A DNA stretch of 64,000 nt from Flavobacteriia bacterium 40-80 (lineage in GTDB: Bacteria > Bacteroidota > Bacteroidia > Flavobacteriales_D > Crocinitomicaceae), in the NCBI GenBank assembly GCA_001899145.1, contig MKVF01000018.1:186001-250000 (forward strand), in the 5' to 3' direction. The notes under the pieces were generated by a model. It ran no database searches and was not told the origin of the DNA. It was given only the letters and a program-made list of their open reading frames with translations. The translations under genes were made by a program, and so were the position numbers. Positions 1 to 7,697 of the stretch are shown piece by piece. Each line of letters opens with the position of its first letter. The stretch's first letter is position 1.

Positions 1-116
1 TCGTGAGATATTCTACATTTAAATGGTATATCTCAAATCAGAAGATTGTGAAAATTGATCACAAATTCGTAATTGTATTAGCTGACACCATTCAAAATTC
101 ATATTCAAAATTTAAA

Positions 117-160
117 TTGCGTCTTAACATCCTAATGTCTTAAAGTCCTAATATCATCTC
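117..160. repeat. Short 3'-flank repeat, copy A
   Basis: The strand shown has CTTAACATC, nine further bases, then AAAGTCCTAATATCATCT, running into the end of the neighbouring minus-strand T9SS gene. A very similar string lies at the 3' end of the T9SS type B gene near 31.6 kb, and a looser one near 37.9 kb. I see no hairpin with a T-tract, so its role is unknown. Confidence 0.45.
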
Positions 161-2823
161 AGAACACTGACATGTCCTTTTATGGTTTTTTCTGCCTGAA
201 TTTCCTCGCAGGAAACGTAATCTAAAATATAAGTGTAAGTGTCTATCGGAACCGGCAATCCTTTATAAGTCCCGTCCCATATTTCTTCTGGTTCAGATGA
301 TTCGAAAATAAGCTCTCCCCATTTGTTGAAGATTTTGAAATTCCAGGATTCGACAGGAAGTGTCGGCAGAGCTTTGAATACTTCATTTAATTCGCTGCCG
401 TCCGGAGTAAAAGCATTCGGGATAAATACAGTGAACGGCTCCACATACAACATTTGTCTAGCTGTGTCCGCACATCCGTAAATATTCTTTACAATCTGAT
501 AAGGATATTTCACGCCGTCCGAGCGATAAGAATAAACAGGTGAAGGGTCAAAGCTTCTGAAAACGCTGTCATCGAAAAAGTAAATATAACTAGCTGCATC
601 AACGGACTGGTCAATAAACCGTACTTCTGACTGGCAGATGGTTACAGAATCACTTGATAAGGAAAAACCTGCTGTAGGCGAGGGGAAGACCCGGAACAGG
701 CTGTCTTTGGTAAGCGTTAATGTATCAATGCACCCGATGGAAGAAATAACAGTCAGTGTAACGCTGTAGATCCCCGGAACGGGGTAAACACCGGTAGCAT
801 TCTGTTGCGTGGAAGTTTGCCCGTTTCCTAGATCCCAGTGATAAATCAGCGGTGTCTGTGACTGGCTTTGGTTGATAAAATCCACGACCGCCGGAACACA
901 ATATAACCGGTCTGAAAAAGTGAAGCCGATCGTCGGAGCTTTGAATATGGTAATGGAAGAAGTTTCCGTAACGGAACAGGTGTTCAGCTTTACTGTTAGA
1001 GATACCGGGAAAATGCCTGCCTGATTATATGTTACATCCACATCTTCCTGAGCGGAATTGGAAGGAGTGGCCATATTTCCGAAATTCCAGTCAATGATAT
1101 AGCTGGAAGGCCCGCTGATGGTTCCGTCAAAATGTGCAAGAGGACTGGAGATGCAAAGTGAGTCATTGTGTGTGAAGCTGACTTCCAAGGTTTCGTTGAC
1201 AATAATTTGTGTGGAAGTGGAATCAAAGCACGTTGTCCCGTTGCTTGCGGTCAGTGAAACGGTGTAAGTTCCGGGCGTTGTATAAATATAAGTAGGGCTG
1301 GTTTGTGTGCTTGTTCCCGTTGTTCCGGAAACTCCGAAATTCCAGAAGTACGTATTCGCGTTCGTGGAAGTATTCGTGAAATTCTGAGTAAGTCCGGCGC
1401 ATTCGCTGTTTGACATGATTTCAAATGAAGCCTGGGGCTGGGGAATAACGTAAACGGTTTTTGTTTTTGATTTGGTACAGGTCTGATAAGTTGCCGTAAA
1501 TGTCACATTTTGATTGCCGGGTGCGTTAAAGTGAATGTTATTTGCGGTCAGCTGATCGGATTGGTTAGTTGAATTTATACCAAAATCCCAGGAATAGGAA
1601 GGATTGGCAGGGCCGGAATAAGTGGCCGAAAAATCGTAGGAATTATTATTGAGACAAAGCGAATCCGTATGGCTGAAATCAACATTCAGCGCTTCGTAAA
1701 CTCTGAAGATCTGCACGGAAGTATCACTGCAAGGCATTCCTTCGTTGACTATTAATGTTACGGTATATTCACCCGGTGCAGGAAAAGTATAGGAAGGAGA
1801 GAAAGTATTGCTTACATCTGTTGTAATTCCCGGAACTCCGAAGTCCCAGCTATAGGTAGTGCCTCCGTAGCTGTTATTTTTAAACTGTACACTTGTTCCC
1901 TGGCAGAAATCTATAAATCCCGGAAGCTGGTTCTGAGGAACGATGATTGCTTCAAGAGATACATTACAGTTGATCACCTGGAATATAAAGTCGCGGATAA
2001 CTGTGCTCAGCAGAACGCCGTTCCTGTATTCCCTGACCCGGACTCCTACCACGAAAAGTCCCTGCAACTCAGGATCTGCGGTTAAATGCCCTGTATTGGG
2101 ATCAAGAGAAATAGAAGCTCCGGCTCCGAATGGATTGTTGGTTGAAAAGCCGTTCTTCCATGTGATCTGCTGATAAGGTGGCGGCGGCGAGGGTATCGGA
2201 GACGGATTCAGGTCGGAAGCTCCTGCATACGGTGGGCATAAATCGTAAACCAGCTGGTCTCCGTCCGGATCGGTTGCGGAATGGTCAAAATTCAGCACCT
2301 GGTTGTTGCATAGTACCAATGGCGGATAATTCACAAATCTCGGGCTCGAATTAATGTATAGATTGTCCGCAGAAGTCGGAACATGAATGGTTAATGTCAA
2401 TCCCGTTTCTCCCGGATCCTGAATATTGATGACATCCGGCCGGCGGCAGCAACGTTGATAGCTGATGTAATAACCGCCATTTCTTGGCGGCAGCGAGACC
2501 GTTTTAGTATAAATTGCTCTTTCGTTGCAGAAACCGCTCGGTTTTTTTATACATGGATTGTCGAATTCAATGGGAAGGATTGTCGAAGGAGGCTTGGAAA
2601 CACTGACTTCCTGGTATAAGTTACCGTTACTGAAATAAATCCCCAGGCTCAGCGGATTGTCAAAGTCCGCTCCGCTGGATGCACAGTCACGATAAACAGC
2701 AATGTAAATTTTATATTGATTGTTTCCCAGGTAATCATAATAGATTTCACCTCCGATGATGTGAGAGGCGAAGCTTTTAGCCGCAAGGAAACAGAAAAAT
2801 ATAAATAAAGCCAGTTTCTTCAT
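154..2823 (-). CDS. PKD-repeat protein with T9SS type B (gliding-motility-type) C-terminal domain
   Basis: This is a predicted secreted or cell-surface protein of 889 residues. Residues 1-19 form a signal peptide ending near SFAS. The next stretch starts SHIIGGEIYYDYLGNNQYKI, a module common at the N-terminus of Bacteroidota gliding-associated proteins. From about residue 295 to 760 there are several PKD-like beta-sandwich units, recognised by WDFG/WNFG motifs. The last ~90 residues contain FIPNAFTPDG, a KWGELIF segment and WDGTYKG, which is the CHU_C/TIGR04131-type sorting domain used for T9SS export. It probably acts as an adhesin or structural surface protein; no catalytic motif was seen. 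It stands alone on its strand, about 80 bp beyond the stop of the next minus-strand gene. Confidence 0.85.
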   Translation of the reverse strand: MKKLALFIFFCFLAAKSFASHIIGGEIYYDYLGNNQYKIYIAVYRDCASSGADFDNPLSLGIYFSNGNLYQEVSVSKPPSTILPIEFDNPCIKKPSGFCNERAIYTKTVSLPPRNGGYYISYQRCCRRPDVINIQDPGETGLTLTIHVPTSADNLYINSSPRFVNYPPLVLCNNQVLNFDHSATDPDGDQLVYDLCPPYAGASDLNPSPIPSPPPPYQQITWKNGFSTNNPFGAGASISLDPNTGHLTADPELQGLFVVGVRVREYRNGVLLSTVIRDFIFQVINCNVSLEAIIVPQNQLPGFIDFCQGTSVQFKNNSYGGTTYSWDFGVPGITTDVSNTFSPSYTFPAPGEYTVTLIVNEGMPCSDTSVQIFRVYEALNVDFSHTDSLCLNNNSYDFSATYSGPANPSYSWDFGINSTNQSDQLTANNIHFNAPGNQNVTFTATYQTCTKSKTKTVYVIPQPQASFEIMSNSECAGLTQNFTNTSTNANTYFWNFGVSGTTGTSTQTSPTYIYTTPGTYTVSLTASNGTTCFDSTSTQIIVNETLEVSFTHNDSLCISSPLAHFDGTISGPSSYIIDWNFGNMATPSNSAQEDVDVTYNQAGIFPVSLTVKLNTCSVTETSSITIFKAPTIGFTFSDRLYCVPAVVDFINQSQSQTPLIYHWDLGNGQTSTQQNATGVYPVPGIYSVTLTVISSIGCIDTLTLTKDSLFRVFPSPTAGFSLSSDSVTICQSEVRFIDQSVDAASYIYFFDDSVFRSFDPSPVYSYRSDGVKYPYQIVKNIYGCADTARQMLYVEPFTVFIPNAFTPDGSELNEVFKALPTLPVESWNFKIFNKWGELIFESSEPEEIWDGTYKGLPVPIDTYTYILDYVSCEEIQAEKTIKGHVSVLR

Positions 2824-2903
2824 GAAAAGAGTACAATACGGACAAATATAACGTAATGAAACCGTTAATAGTTGTCAAATACTCGCTCAAAATGATATTT
2901 TAA

Positions 2904-3719
2904 TCAATTCTTAACCTGTTCTGAAAGATTTTTAAAGGTAATACCGAGCAGCTCTTTCACTTTTTTGTTTTCAACGATTTTTGCATTCGGGCTCACGTTC
3001 TGTTGGAAAACAGGCGGCTTTAAATTTCTGTTTTTGCAAAAGTTTCCATAGAACTCATCTCTGGTCTGGTGGCAATCAGAAACTACATTGAACGTTTCTC
3101 CGAACATATTTTTTTCAATAACTTGATCGATAATCCGGATCACATCACCTGTGTGGACGATGTTTACAAAATCCAGCCCGAACGGGAGATTTTCTTTCCC
3201 GACGAAAAAATGTCCGTAATGACGATCATTGCTGACAAGTCCTCCCAACCGCAGAACGGTCAGATTATTTTTGAATTTTTGGTGTAACTGCCATTCGATA
3301 CAGGCCATACTGTTATCTTCTTCTGATATCCGGACGTCGTTTTCGAAAACGATACCTTTTTTATGCTGGTAAATACCGGTGGAAGAAGTGAAGATGATTT
3401 TCCTGTCAGCAGAAATAGCGAAAATTAACTGTTCCAGTTGTCTGAAATAAGCTTCTTTGTCTTCCTGAATTCCATCGGCAGATTGTGTTCTTGAAGGTGG
3501 AATAGTCAGAACAATGATATCGGATTTTTCTATTTCCTGCTGCATTTCAGCCGGGATCGGATTACTGCTGTTGTAAAGAAACGTTCTGAGGTTCTTCTGT
3601 TCCAGCTTTGTTTTTTTATCTTCCGAAGTGGTGGTTCCCCAGAAAGCATATTGTTCTCTGAATGCTTCAGCAAATTGTATGCCCACCCAGCCGTAACCGA
3701 TCAATCCGATTTTTTTCAT
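2904..3719 (-). CDS. NAD(P)-binding Rossmann-fold protein, epimerase/SDR-like (YeeZ type)
   Basis: This is a 271-residue cytoplasmic protein. The N-terminus carries a dinucleotide-binding motif, GYGWVG, and a T-S-S-T-G-I-Y segment near residue 115 matches the active-site strand of extended SDR/epimerase-like proteins. The rest fits the atypical SDR family that includes YeeZ and sugar epimerase-like proteins. The substrate is not evident from sequence. The ATG at 3719 is the natural start, because MKKIGLIGYG begins directly at the first beta strand. The gene is divergent from heme A synthase. Confidence 0.7.
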   Translation of the reverse strand: MKKIGLIGYGWVGIQFAEAFREQYAFWGTTTSEDKKTKLEQKNLRTFLYNSSNPIPAEMQQEIEKSDIIVLTIPPSRTQSADGIQEDKEAYFRQLEQLIFAISADRKIIFTSSTGIYQHKKGIVFENDVRISEEDNSMACIEWQLHQKFKNNLTVLRLGGLVSNDRHYGHFFVGKENLPFGLDFVNIVHTGDVIRIIDQVIEKNMFGETFNVVSDCHQTRDEFYGNFCKNRNLKPPVFQQNVSPNAKIVENKKVKELLGITFKNLSEQVKN

Positions 3720-3873
3720 GGTTCAAAAGTAAGAAATTGTTTGAAAAATCCGGGTAGAGTTATCTGTACTGAGATGTTAGAAAAAGCATCGTTTTATCCG
3801 TTTCGTTTTTTTCTTTAAATATCCTGCCTTTTCTCTGGAATTGCGATTATTTTTGTCAGAAAGAAAAACAAGA

Positions 3874-4881
3874 ATGATGTACTCCCGACAATTCGTCCGT
3901 TTCAGCTGGCTGACACTGGTGTTTATTTTTCTGGTAACCTGTGCCGGAAGCTTGGTGAGAATTACAGGAAGTGGTATGGGCTGCCCGGATTGGCCGAAGT
4001 GTTTCGGTCAGTATATTCCGCCTACAGAAGCGAGTCAGCTTCCGGATAATTACAAAGAAATTTATGCCGGGAAACGCGCAAAGAAAGTAGAGCGTTTTGC
4101 TAAGTTCCTTACAGTTCTGGGAATGAAAAAAGAAGCGCAGCAGCTGCTGAATGATCCTACGTTGTTACAGGAGCAGGATTTCAATGCTTCTAAAACCTGG
4201 ACGGAATATATCAATCGTCTTTTTGGTGTCTTGGCAGGTTTTGGCGTTTTGGGAATGGTGATCTGGGTGATGAGGAAATACCGTACCCGTAAGCTGGTGT
4301 TTTTGTCATGGATCAATTTGGTGTTTTTGATGGTCCAGGCGTGGTTCGGTTCTATTGTTGTAGCTACTAATCTTGTCCCCTGGACAATCACCGTCCACCT
4401 ATTTTTAGCAATCGTGATTATTTTCATTCAACTGGTTATTTTACTGGAAGTCAGTCCTTCTCAAAAACAGAAATTAACAGCGCCCCGCTGGGTGAAAGCG
4501 GTTGTCGGGATTTCGCTGGTAATCACTTTTATTCAGATGTTTCTGGGAACACAGGTTCGGGAAGCGGTGGATGTTCTGGTGATGAATGGTTACACCCGTA
4601 GTCAGTGGGTAGAAATGCTGGGGACACCGTTTTATATTCATCGTACCTTTTCCTGGCTGGTGATGCTTTTCCTTGTATTGCTTGCTTACCAGAATTTTAA
4701 AGGTGCCAAGCACCGGATTTTGTACAGTGCATTCATTGTACTGGCGATTGAGCTGATCTCAGGTGTGCTGCTTGCTTATGCAGATATGCCGGGGCTGGTG
4801 CAGACAGCACATCTTATTTTTGCAACGGTGATTCTGTCCATTTTATTCATGGCATATTTCCGCCTGGAAACAAGAAAATAA
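3874..4881 (+). CDS. ctaA: Heme A synthase (COX15/CtaA family)
   Basis: This integral membrane enzyme oxidises heme O to heme A for cytochrome c oxidase. The reading frame opens at a TTG at 3841, but ATG at 3874 (MMYSRQF) starts right before the first membrane helix and is preferred, giving 335 residues. The family signature is visible in the first loop: RITGSGMGCPDWPKCFGQ. Candidate heme-ligand histidines lie in paired helices (VHLFLAI, HRTFSW, AHLIFAT). A loop of about 80 residues between the first helices is typical of the Bacteroidota form. No ctaB or oxidase subunit gene adjoins it here. Confidence 0.9.
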   Translation: MMYSRQFVRFSWLTLVFIFLVTCAGSLVRITGSGMGCPDWPKCFGQYIPPTEASQLPDNYKEIYAGKRAKKVERFAKFLTVLGMKKEAQQLLNDPTLLQEQDFNASKTWTEYINRLFGVLAGFGVLGMVIWVMRKYRTRKLVFLSWINLVFLMVQAWFGSIVVATNLVPWTITVHLFLAIVIIFIQLVILLEVSPSQKQKLTAPRWVKAVVGISLVITFIQMFLGTQVREAVDVLVMNGYTRSQWVEMLGTPFYIHRTFSWLVMLFLVLLAYQNFKGAKHRILYSAFIVLAIELISGVLLAYADMPGLVQTAHLIFATVILSILFMAYFRLETRK

Positions 4882-4894
4882 AATAGTACAACGC

Positions 4895-4924
4895 TTGGTA
4901 GTTTTAAACTTGTTTGTATATTTG
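4895..4924 (+). promoter_or_regulatory. Bacteroidota-type promoter of the tRNA gene
   Basis: TTGG at 4895 and TATATTTG at 4917-4924 fit the Bacteroidota sigma-ABfr consensus TTTG-N17-20-TAnnTTTG, with about 18 bp between the elements. It ends 28 bp before the mature tRNA 5' end. Confidence 0.65.
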
Positions 4925-4952
4925 CACTCCAAATGATTTCGAAAGAAAATCA

Positions 4953-5026
4953 GGTCCTATAGCTCAGTTGGTTAGAGCACCTGACTCATAATCAGGTGGT
5001 CGCTGGTTCGAGCCCAGCTGGGACCA
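4953..5026 (+). tRNA. tRNA with CAT anticodon (tRNA-Ile2 or tRNA-Met)
   Basis: This is a 74-nt cloverleaf. The acceptor stem GGTCCTA pairs with TGGGACC with one G-T pair. The D arm is AGCTCAGTTGGTTAGAGC. The anticodon stem CCTGA/TCAGG encloses loop CTCATAA, giving anticodon CAT, and the T arm has GGTTCGAGCC. Discriminator base A; CCA is not encoded. The anticodon alone cannot separate elongator Met from lysidine-modified Ile2. The variable region and T stem (GGTCGCTGGTTC) resemble E. coli tRNA-Ile2, so I lean to Ile2. Confidence 0.9.
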
Positions 5027-5030
5027 CGAA

Positions 5031-5074
5031 AAGAAAAAAGCGAATTACGGAAGTAGTTCGCTTTTTTCTTTTGC
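5031..5074 (+). terminator. Intrinsic terminator after the tRNA
   Basis: There is a perfect 14-bp stem (5031-5044 with 5057-5070), a 12-nt loop, and a T-rich 3' arm continuing TTTTTTCTTTT. It starts five bases after the tRNA. Confidence 0.85.
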
Positions 5075-5304
5075 AGAGCGAGAGTGGAGAGTGGAAGAAG
5101 AGTGTGAAATCCTGATTCGAATCCTTTTACTTTTCTCAAATTAATAAGGATTTTATTTTGCTTAAAAGGCATTCTGTTTTAGTTTTTTTGTCGTATTACA
5201 TCATTCCTGTAACGATGGATTGTTCAAAAATAAAAATACACTATCATCTGTAACTTATCATAAATCAAGTGTTATAATTCTCATAGAAATAAATTACCAA
5301 AAAC

Positions 5305-6495
5305 ATGATTCTAAAATTACTTCCTCTTCTTCTCGTTTTCAATTGCTTTTATTCCGGAGCATGTACAGTATATAAAATAACACAATCCGGTAAAACCTTT
5401 GTAGGGAATAATGAAGACTATTGGAATTCGAATACACGAATTTGGTTTGAAAAAGGAAAGGCAGAAGAATATGGCTGCATGTTTGTGGGATATGACGATA
5501 TGTATCCGCAAGGTGCAATGAATGAAAAAGGGTTGGTCTATGACGGATTTGCAATTGATGATTATATTCCCGGGAAACAACCCGGAAAGCCAATTTTCAA
5601 GGCTGACATGATGAAGGTAATCATGAAGACATGTGAAACTATTGAAGAGGTATATGCATTTTTAGAGAAGTATGATTTAAGCTCTTTGCGACGGGGAATG
5701 TTGATGTTTGTAGACAAATCCGGAACTTTTCTTATTGTTGAAGCAGACACATTAATAAAGAGCGAGGAAGCAACTTATCTGGCTTCCAACTTTTGCCCGT
5801 CAAGAACTCCTGACTTAGATGCGGTGGATCTCTCATATTATCAGAAGGGGCGAAAAATGCTTACAATGGGAGCTGATACGAGCCTCAGTTATTTGATTGC
5901 ACTTTCGGATACCACACACCAAAGATGGCCACTCAATTCAGGTGGTACGTTGTATACAACTATTTATGATTTGAGCGAAGGGACAATCAACCTGTTTTTT
6001 TACCATGACTACACACATTCGGTAAAATTTAAGTTGGCAGATGAGTTGAGTAAAGAAGATGCTATTTTGGTTATCCCTTCTTTGTTTCCTGATAATGTCA
6101 AAGGTCAGCAACAGTTTCAGCGATACAACAAAACAAAAGAATTGGTTCGGTTACTTCAGGAAACCAATCTCTGTAAAGATTCCACAGCTTTGGAAGGCTA
6201 CATCAAATCAGCAGATTTGGGGCCAATGCCCGACTTCTTTGAGAATGAAATCATGACTGTCGGGAGAGATTTTCTTGATAAAAATGAACTGCTTTCAGCA
6301 ATTAATGTGTTCAAAATGTATCTCAGCTATTCACAATACCCTTGGATTTGTTACGATGGGTTGGGAGAAGCATACCTGAAAAGAAAAGAATATAGGTCGG
6401 CGCTGTTTTTTTATACTGAATCACTGAAAGTGCTGCCCGATAACATGCAAACGTTGAAGCAGGTGAAAAAATTAAAGAAACGATTGAATATGTGA
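5305..6495 (+). CDS. Secreted N-terminal-nucleophile (linear amide C-N) hydrolase with TPR-like tail
   Basis: This is a 396-residue protein. The signal peptide (1-19) ends SGA and is followed at once by Cys20-Thr-Val-Tyr. Exposure of Cys at the mature N-terminus is the mark of the choloylglycine hydrolase/acyl-CoA:6-APA acyltransferase-like Ntn family. Supporting blocks are FVGNNEDYW near residue 35, AMNEKGLVYDGFAI near 75 and ASNFCPS near 165. The C-terminal ~110 residues look helical, with a TPR-like unit (DGLGEAYLKRKEYRSALFFY). It probably hydrolyses an amide in the periplasm or outside the cell; the substrate is unknown. It follows the tRNA terminator and appears monocistronic. Confidence 0.75.
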   Translation: MILKLLPLLLVFNCFYSGACTVYKITQSGKTFVGNNEDYWNSNTRIWFEKGKAEEYGCMFVGYDDMYPQGAMNEKGLVYDGFAIDDYIPGKQPGKPIFKADMMKVIMKTCETIEEVYAFLEKYDLSSLRRGMLMFVDKSGTFLIVEADTLIKSEEATYLASNFCPSRTPDLDAVDLSYYQKGRKMLTMGADTSLSYLIALSDTTHQRWPLNSGGTLYTTIYDLSEGTINLFFYHDYTHSVKFKLADELSKEDAILVIPSLFPDNVKGQQQFQRYNKTKELVRLLQETNLCKDSTALEGYIKSADLGPMPDFFENEIMTVGRDFLDKNELLSAINVFKMYLSYSQYPWICYDGLGEAYLKRKEYRSALFFYTESLKVLPDNMQTLKQVKKLKKRLNM

Positions 6496-6637
6496 GCTGA
6501 TCATCTGTATTTGTTTCGATAGCTATCGTAATCCCCCCGGTTTTATTAAAAAATGCAAATTAATTGTGTATTGTTGTCGAGTATATTATGTTTGTGACAA
6601 CAATTTAATTTTTATACCATGAAACAATTGACATTTG
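6496..6637. other. AT-rich intergenic stretch left of the IS element
   Basis: It holds a 12-bp palindrome CGATAGCTATCG at 6517-6528, a promoter-like element at 6564-6594, and a short ORF start at 6619 that the IS end cuts off. No complete gene is visible. Confidence 0.5.
6564..6594 (+). promoter_or_regulatory. Candidate promoter of an interrupted gene
   Basis: TTG at 6564 and TATGTTTG at 6587-6594 (about 20 bp spacing) fit the Bacteroidota promoter consensus. They are followed 25 bp later by an ATG at 6619. Confidence 0.4.
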
Positions 6638-6642
6638 GGTAA
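6619..6642 (+). pseudogene. Possible start of a gene cut off by the IS1-like element
   Basis: ATG AAA CAA TTG ACA TTT GGG is followed by TAA, and the stop falls within the putative IS end (GGTAATGTTT from 6638). A promoter-like sequence lies just upstream. No continuation of the reading frame is found right of the element, so the rest of the gene is either lost or this is a chance ORF. Confidence 0.3.
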
Positions 6643-7540
6643 TGTTTCAAATGGAGTTTTTGCCTGCTTATTGATGTCATTTAGTTGATAATAAAACAAT
6701 TAATTATTTTTTATGTACAGAAAATAGAGTTAGTATACTCATAAAAATTGGAGAACGTTTCTTAAATTGATTTTTATTGTGTTGTTTTAACCCTTATGTT
6801 TCAAATAGCACTTTTGATATGAACACATGTAGGTACTGCTATAATAAACAAATAATTAAAAAAGGAAAAAGAGGAATTGTTCAGCGTTATTTTGTAAATC
6901 TTGCCGAAAATATCAACAAGATATTTACAATTATATGCCCTTTGATGAATCAGATGATTTAAAAATAAGGCAGCTTCATTCAGAAGGTTTGGGAATACGC
7001 TCAATTTCGCGAATTTTAGGTTATTCACCTGCAACTATAATTCGTCGAATTTTACGCCTTAGAGCACTGATAACAAAACCCATTTATCATCAAAACAATC
7101 AGACTTATGAGGTAGATGAATTATGGACATTTGTTGGTAAAAAACATCCTGCTAATTATTATTGGGTTATTTACGCAATTAATCAAAAAACATACGAAAT
7201 AATTGATGTTGTTATTGGTTTAAGGAATAAAAAGAATCTTAAACAGGTTATTGATGTAGTTAAATTACAGAACCCAAAAAAGATTATTACTGATAAGCTA
7301 ATTACTTATCCAAAGTTGATTCTCCCGATTAAATATAATACTAATCAGTATGCAAACACTCGGATCGAAAGGATTAATCTAACATTGAGAACACACCTGA
7401 AGCGACTCAACAGGAGAACAATTTGTTTCAGTAAATCAATAAAGATGTTAGAAGCTAGTATTGTTCTTTATTTTGATGCCCGAGATTGGAAGCTAAAAAT
7501 TGAAAAATAGTATCTTTAAATGCTTATCAAAAACATTAAC
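6638..7540 (+). mobile_element. IS1-family insertion sequence (degenerate or frameshifted)
   Basis: It carries an IS1-type InsA/InsB-like transposase. The putative left end GGTAATGTTT (6638-6647) is nearly the inverted complement of AAACATTAAC at 7531-7540, and GGTAATG also resembles IS1 termini. A second left-end-like string (ATGTTTCAAATAGCAC, from about 6796) matches the right end comparably well and would give a ~750-bp element nearer the usual IS1 size, so the left boundary is uncertain. I found no convincing 8-bp target duplication with either boundary. Confidence 0.6.
6819..7510 (+). pseudogene. IS1-family transposase, split by a -1 frameshift
   Basis: Starting at ATG 6819 the protein reads MNTCRYCYNK...GIVQRYF, then leaves frame at the TTTT run at 6890-6893. 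A -1 shift there restores CKSCRKYQQDIYNY and joins the downstream frame, rebuilding a C-x2-C...C-x2-C zinc ribbon. An HTH follows (IRSISRILGYSPATIIRRIL), then an IS1-type DDE domain: D in YEVDELW, D in ITDKLITYP and E in RIERINLTLR, ending with RTICFSKS. The catalytic half is intact. IS1 elements do use programmed -1 shifting, but normally at a longer A-rich slippery site further downstream, so loss of one T is the simpler reading. Confidence 0.7.
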
Positions 7541-7550
7541 TTTCTCTTGT

Positions 7551-7675
7551 TTGGTTCGATTTCCGTCCGCTCTTCTCCACGAAACAGTAATGAGAGTGTA
7601 GAGCGAGAGCGTCACACTCTCATTTTTTTCATTCCTTTTCCGCTTGCAGGCTCACTCTTTTTTCTGATTAAGTAC
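7551..7675 (+). repeat. Structured intergenic repeat, copy 1
   Basis: This lies just right of the IS1-like element. It contains CTTCTCCACGAAACAG, then the hairpin GAGAGTGT(14-nt loop)ACACTCTC followed by ATTTTTTT, then CCGCTTGCAGGCTCACTC and CTGATTA. The same order of blocks recurs at 10.0 and 10.55 kb. The hairpin with T-tract is terminator-like on the plus strand. A loose partial match (GCAGAGCGAGAG) also lies at about 5073. Confidence 0.7.
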
Positions 7676-7697
7676 TTTTTTCGGGTTTGTTACTTAT

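Noticed and set aside
4972-5172. 66-aa minus-strand ORF across the tRNA
   Set aside because: It overlaps the tRNA and its terminator; it has no coding signature.
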